Shown: piece by piece, positions 5,731 to 8,389 of the stretch
Layout: each line of letters starts with the position of its first letter
How positions within the stretch are numbered: position 1 is the stretch's first letter
DNA from: Candidatus Woesearchaeota archaeon
GTDB taxonomy: Archaea > Nanobdellota > Nanobdellia > Woesearchaeales > JACRKL01
Direction of reading: 5' to 3'
Assembly: GCA_016219795.1 (NCBI GenBank)
Contig: JACRKK010000011.1
Span: 1-8,389 of the forward strand
DNA length: 8,389 nucleotides
Notes under the pieces: generated by a model
The model's input: the letters and a program-made list of their open reading frames with translations, nothing else
What the model was told of the DNA's origin: nothing
Databases searched by the model: none
Position numbers and translations under genes: made by a program

Positions 5731-5737
5731 GTCTTTC

Positions 5738-5772
5738 ATCACATGGGTTGATAACCATGTTTAGAATGTGAT
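5738..5772. promoter_or_regulatory. Overlapping dyads upstream of the speD promoter
   Basis: ACATGGGTTGATAACCATGT (5741-5760) is an 8-bp dyad with one extra G and a GAT centre. In addition ATCACAT (5738-5744) is an exact inverted match to ATGTGAT (5766-5772), so the left arm has two possible partners. The position, just upstream of the speD TATA box, suits a regulator-binding site. If transcription starts further upstream it could instead be an RNA switch. Function is inferred only. Confidence 0.35.
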
Positions 5773-5927
5773 ATTTTCGTAGTTATTGGCGATAAATATC
5801 TATCGCAACTCCGCAATTTTATTTTTTGCAGCATTCTTGTTTCGCTTTTTTTCTGTCGTCTTATATAAAAAAACTATTGATTATGTAGCATGAACAAGTT
5901 TATAAATGTTTTTATTTTTAATTTGTT

Positions 5928-5948
5928 TAATTTTTTAGAAAAAATTAT
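5928..5948 (-). terminator. A/T inverted repeat with T tracts behind glyS
   Basis: TAATTTTTT (5928-5936) and AAAAAATTA (5940-5948) form a 9-bp dyad around AGA. The minus strand carries a run of seven T about 20 bases after the glyS stop, the typical archaeal termination signal. The plus strand has longer T runs at 5949-5964, so transcription could be stopped in both directions. Confidence 0.5.
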
Positions 5949-5962
5949 TTTTTTTGTTTTTT

Positions 5963-7480
5963 TTAAACACTTTTTCCCATCCCCAACACATCCTCACCCA
6001 GAAGTCCAAGCGCAAGTACGCTCTTGAGTTTATCTACCGAAACTTTTACCTGTTTTGTTGTGTTCCTATCTCTTATGGTCACTTCTTTTTTCTCAAGTGT
6101 CTCAAAATCCACAGTCACGCAGAATGGGATGCCCAGTTCATCCGCACGCGCATACCTTCTACCGATGCTTCCAGACTTATCATAGAAGCAGAGGAACTCT
6201 TTGGAGAGCAACGCAAATACCCTGCGTGCTTCCTCATCCAATTTGTTCACCAGTGGAAACACTCCTATTTTCATGGGAGCTATCTTTGGATGCAGTTTCA
6301 GCATAATATTCCCTCTTTCCTTGTCATCGTGGTATGTCTCGCAGAGCACTGCAAGAAAAACGCGTTCCATTCCAAAGGTTGGTTCAATGATTCTTGGAAC
6401 AACATGTTGTTTCTTTTCTTCGTCAAAAAAAGTCAGCTGTTCTTTGCTCTCTTTCATATGCTGGGTGAGGTCATACTGTCCCCTGTTAGCATTGCCTGCT
6501 ATTTCCTTGGAGCCAAAGGGAAATGAGTAATCAATGTCAAAGGTGGCGGAAGAATAGTGAGATAATTCACTTTTCATATGCTCTCTAACTTTCAGGTGAG
6601 CAAAAGACAGGCCAAGTCCATGCAGCCACATGAGCTGTTCTGAAAGCCAGTAGGCGTGCCATTCGTCCAGCCGATGCTCTTTAAGCATCTGCCCTATGGT
6701 AGTCTCTTGGAGTGTTTCTTTACCTTTGTCCTGTGTTTCCTTGTCCAGCAAATGCACTTTTAGAGAACGATGTTCTGGTGTAAGAAGATTACAGGTCTTC
6801 TCCTCCGGATGGATGAAGAATTCAAATTCACCGATGGTGAATTCCCTGCTTCGGAACATGAAATCGCGGGGTGCTATTTCGTTGCGGAAGCATTTGCCAA
6901 TCTGCAGGATGCCAAACGGCAACCTTTGTCGTGTTGTCTCTGCAATGAGTTTGAAATTGGTGAACATGGCCTGGGCGGTCTCTCCGCGCAGATACGCAGT
7001 GGAGGTTTTGCTTTCTTCAGCACCAACCTGCGTTGCAAAGAGCAGGTTAAAGTCTTTTGCCTCTGCAAACGTGCCTTTGCACTCCGGACAATGTAATTGA
7101 TGTTTCCTGATGAGGTCATTGATTTCATTGCTTTTGAGGCCATCTGCTACCATTTGCAGTTTCTCTGCCAGAAAATGGTCGGCCCTTACCTTATGCCTGC
7201 ATTTGGTGCACATCAGGAGCAAATCCCCAAAATTGTCCACATGGCCTGAAGCTTTCCAGACCCGTGGATGGGAGATGATGCTGCCTTCCATCCCTACCAT
7301 ATTTTCCTTATCATGCACAAAATGTTTCCAGAAGCTGGTCTTGATATTATTCATCAGCTCAACACCATAGGGGCCAAAGTCCCAGAAGCCGGACATGCCA
7401 CCGTAGATTGCAGAATCCTGATAGACAATACCTTTTTTCTTGCAGAAAATAGTGAGATCTTCTATGGTGATAGTGGTCAT
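5963..7480 (-). CDS. glyS: Glycyl-tRNA synthetase, alpha2 class II type
   Basis: Charges tRNA-Gly with glycine in the cytoplasm. The 505-aa product is the homodimeric archaeal/eukaryotic-type enzyme, not the alpha2beta2 bacterial one. Motif 1 region WDFGPYGVELMNNIKTSFW is at 33-51. A four-cysteine pair of knuckles (C91, C94, C131, C134) suggests zinc binding in the insert between motifs 1 and 2. RGETAQAMFTNF (165-176) is the glycine-pocket block, motif 2 is FRNEIAPRDFMFRSREF (198-214), motif 3 is EPTFGMERVFLAVL (366-379), and the anticodon-binding domain runs from about 403 with KSGSIGRRYARADE (435-448). All expected blocks are present, so it should be active. The gene has its own TATA box and starts 50 bases after the pstB stop. 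I use glyS as symbol; archaeal annotations vary. Confidence 0.96.
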   Translation of the reverse strand: MTTITIEDLTIFCKKKGIVYQDSAIYGGMSGFWDFGPYGVELMNNIKTSFWKHFVHDKENMVGMEGSIISHPRVWKASGHVDNFGDLLLMCTKCRHKVRADHFLAEKLQMVADGLKSNEINDLIRKHQLHCPECKGTFAEAKDFNLLFATQVGAEESKTSTAYLRGETAQAMFTNFKLIAETTRQRLPFGILQIGKCFRNEIAPRDFMFRSREFTIGEFEFFIHPEEKTCNLLTPEHRSLKVHLLDKETQDKGKETLQETTIGQMLKEHRLDEWHAYWLSEQLMWLHGLGLSFAHLKVREHMKSELSHYSSATFDIDYSFPFGSKEIAGNANRGQYDLTQHMKESKEQLTFFDEEKKQHVVPRIIEPTFGMERVFLAVLCETYHDDKERGNIMLKLHPKIAPMKIGVFPLVNKLDEEARRVFALLSKEFLCFYDKSGSIGRRYARADELGIPFCVTVDFETLEKKEVTIRDRNTTKQVKVSVDKLKSVLALGLLGEDVLGMGKSV

Positions 7481-7503
7481 AGTTACTGCAGAAGAGGCAT
7501 TTT

Positions 7504-7513
7504 GTTTATATAG
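7504..7513 (-). promoter_or_regulatory. TATA box of glyS
   Basis: CTATATAAAC on the minus strand is centred about 28 bases before the ATG at 7480, predicting a leaderless mRNA. It lies in the 50-base gap after the pstB stop, so glyS does not depend on read-through from pstB. Confidence 0.7.
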
Positions 7514-7530
7514 ATTATGGTGGTTTTGGC

Positions 7531-8250
7531 TTAACCGAATTTACCTGTGATAAAAGCCTCAGTACGGGGGTCTTTTGGAGTGAGGAACACCTGACGTGTG
7601 GGTCCATATTCTATTAATTCAGCGGGTTGAAATTCTGTAGCTGAAATATCAGGCATAGAAAAAAAGGCAGTATAATCGGAGATTCTTGCAGCCTGCTGCA
7701 TATTATGGGTAACTATGAGTATAGTTGTGTCATGCGTAAGCTGTTGTATAATGTCCTCTATACATGCAGTTGCGCCGGGGTCCAGTTTTGAGGTTGGTTC
7801 ATCCATGAGAAGTACGGCTGGCTCCATCATAAGTGCTCGTGCTATGCAGAGGTGCTGCTGCTGGCCACCAGACAATGTGCTAGATTGACTACTTAAGCAA
7901 TCTTTAACTTCTTCCCACAATCCTACTTTTGTAAGGTAATGCTCAACAAGTTCATCCTTGGTATGACCTGTCATCTCCTGTATGTTCCTTGATCCATAGG
8001 CCTGGGTGGGTCCCAGTGTCACATCATCCTTTATAGAAAGTCCAGGCATAGGAGTTGGATCTTGAAATATCATCCCTATTTTCCGTCTAACATAGGTGGG
8101 GTCTATGATGCCATAAATATTACCCAGATCCTCACAACGAATACCCCCATTATGGAAGGTCCCTGGCTTCTCTTCCAGCAATCGGTTTGCTGCCCTAAGA
8201 AAAGTACTTTTTCCACAACCACTCGGGCCAATAATCGCTGTAATGCTATA
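7531..8250 (-). pseudogene. pstB: Phosphate ABC transporter ATPase, N-terminus lost
   Basis: PstB powers high-affinity phosphate import at the cell membrane with PstA, PstC and PstS. About 240 residues remain and match PstB: Walker A GPSGCGKST (bases 8203-8229), Q-loop IGMIFQDPTPMP, signature LSGGQQQHLCIARAL, Walker B VLLMDEPTSKLDP, H-loop ILIVTHNMQQAARISDY and the family ending ITGKFG. Upstream, only ITAIIG before Walker A is recognisable; the usual first strands with the A-loop aromatic are missing and the frame hits a TAG at 8266-8268 in sequence belonging to a transposon. No ATG precedes Walker A in this frame; the nearest start-like codon, TTG at 8181, lies after it and would give a non-functional protein. 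Two core positions are also unusual: His instead of Arg/Lys after LSGGQQQ (7852-7854), and SKLDP for the usual SALDP. pstA and pstC, if present, should lie beyond the element. Confidence 0.85.
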
Positions 8251-8274
8251 TTGGCATTGTATTAACTAAGATAC

Positions 8275-8283
8275 TTTAATATA
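8275..8283 (+). promoter_or_regulatory. TATA-like box of the IS transposase
   Basis: TTTAATATA lies about 45 bases before the ATG at 8325, so the transcript would have a leader of roughly 20 bases. That leader contains a Shine-Dalgarno match, unlike the resident genes. Confidence 0.35.
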
Positions 8284-8310
8284 GTAGTTCTTCTTTTCTC
8301 TTGGTTGACA

Positions 8311-8316
8311 GAGGTG
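8311..8316 (+). promoter_or_regulatory. Ribosome binding site of the IS transposase
   Basis: GAGGTG ends eight bases before the ATG at 8325, a good Shine-Dalgarno position. It fixes this ATG as the start and is the only well-placed ribosome binding site in the window. Confidence 0.65.
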
Positions 8317-8324
8317 TATCAACC

Positions 8325-8389
8325 ATGGCGAGACCAAAAGGAAAAATAAAAGTTGTTTGTCAGAACAAGTCCTGTGAACTTTTCCGGAA
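8325..8389 (+). CDS. N-terminus of an IS1-type transposase (InsA-like), 3' end outside window
   Basis: The first 21 codons are visible: a basic start MARPKGKIKVVC followed by QNKSC, that is the first half of a zinc-finger-like module (Cys12 and Cys17). Archaeal IS1-family transposases begin with such a basic segment and a CxxxxC or CxxC finger that binds the terminal repeats; this is from memory of the family. A good ribosome binding site precedes the ATG. The catalytic domain is beyond the window edge, so IS1 membership is probable and not proven; another zinc-finger transposase family is possible. Confidence 0.6.
   Translation, partial: MARPKGKIKVVCQNKSCELFR

Larger units (their letters stand above)
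5701..5962. other. AT-rich intergenic region between speD and glyS
   Basis: This is the longest gap in the window (262 bases). From left to right it holds the speD TATA box (5723-5730), the overlapping dyads (5738-5772), a small hairpin GCGATA/TATCGC (5789-5794 with 5801-5806), a TATATAA box readable on either strand (5861-5868), and a run of A/T tracts that includes the glyS terminator (5928-5948). I see no convincing gene or tRNA in it. Confidence 0.6.
8250..8389 (+). mobile_element. Left end of an IS1-like insertion sequence (partial)
   Basis: Recognisable pstB sequence ends at about 8247 and non-coding AT-rich sequence begins, followed by a transposase start at 8325. The left terminus is probably near the GGCATTGTATTAACT stretch beginning at 8253, which begins with GG as IS1 ends do; the exact end cannot be fixed without the right inverted repeat. 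The element runs out of the window. Confidence 0.6.

Noticed and set aside
5890..6027. A 45-codon plus-strand frame starting at the ATG at 5890
   Set aside because: A TATA-like box precedes it by 25 bases, but the product is mostly Phe/Ile/Asn from A/T tracts and then runs antisense into glyS. Better read as low-complexity intergenic DNA.
5954..6526. A 190-aa plus-strand frame opposite the glyS 3' end
   Set aside because: Antisense to conserved glycyl-tRNA synthetase sequence, very rich in Phe/His/Cys, no promoter-like element tied to it.
1..8389. CRISPR array, tRNA or rRNA gene
   Set aside because: No regularly spaced direct repeats were seen, and none of the gaps shows a cloverleaf with a TTC-type arm or conserved rRNA sequence.

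Overview
The window looks archaeal. The aminoacyl-tRNA synthetase is the archaeal/eukaryotic alpha2-type glycyl-tRNA synthetase. Nearly every resident gene has a TATA-like box centred about 25-30 bases before its ATG and no Shine-Dalgarno sequence, which fits archaeal leaderless transcripts. A small pyruvoyl-type SpeD, a short NOL1/NOP2/Sun-type RNA methylase and a lipoprotein with Cys-Asp-Gly repeats also fit. A small-genome DPANN-like lineage is plausible but cannot be proved from this sequence. No rRNA or tRNA gene and no CRISPR array was seen.

Layout from left to right: (1) bases 1-139 hold the C-terminal codons of a probable Y1 (IS200/RAYT-like) transposase and a strong 16-bp hairpin. 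Directly after it comes the beheaded 3' end of a DAO-family FAD-dependent oxidoreductase (about 138-473, +). (2) proC (470-1276, -) shares its stop codon bases with that remnant. It is divergent, through a two-way promoter region, from an orphan Pro-rich basic protein (1339-1659, +). (3) An RNA m5C methyltransferase (1708-2670, +) converges on a large GT-A-like nucleotidyltransferase (2667-4166, -), again with shared stop bases. (4) Four more minus-strand genes follow: a 78-aa helical protein (4218-4454), a 218-aa lipoprotein (4495-5151), S-adenosylmethionine decarboxylase speD (5236-5700) and, after a 262-bp AT-rich gap, glycyl-tRNA synthetase (5963-7480). (5) At the right edge pstB (7531-about 8250, -) has lost its N-terminus. 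Directly beyond the break an IS1-like transposase gene starts on the plus strand (8325 onward).

The intact genes are unrelated housekeeping functions (proline synthesis, RNA methylation, spermidine synthesis, translation), mostly with their own promoters, so this is not one operon. The most notable feature is that both ends are transposon junctions: one element family cuts an oxidoreductase gene and another cuts the phosphate-import ATPase gene. I did not find a clear new multi-gene system. The least explained items are the orphan 106-aa protein, the 499-aa nucleotidyltransferase with its large insertion, the small helical protein, the Cys-repeat lipoprotein, and the dyads upstream of speD.
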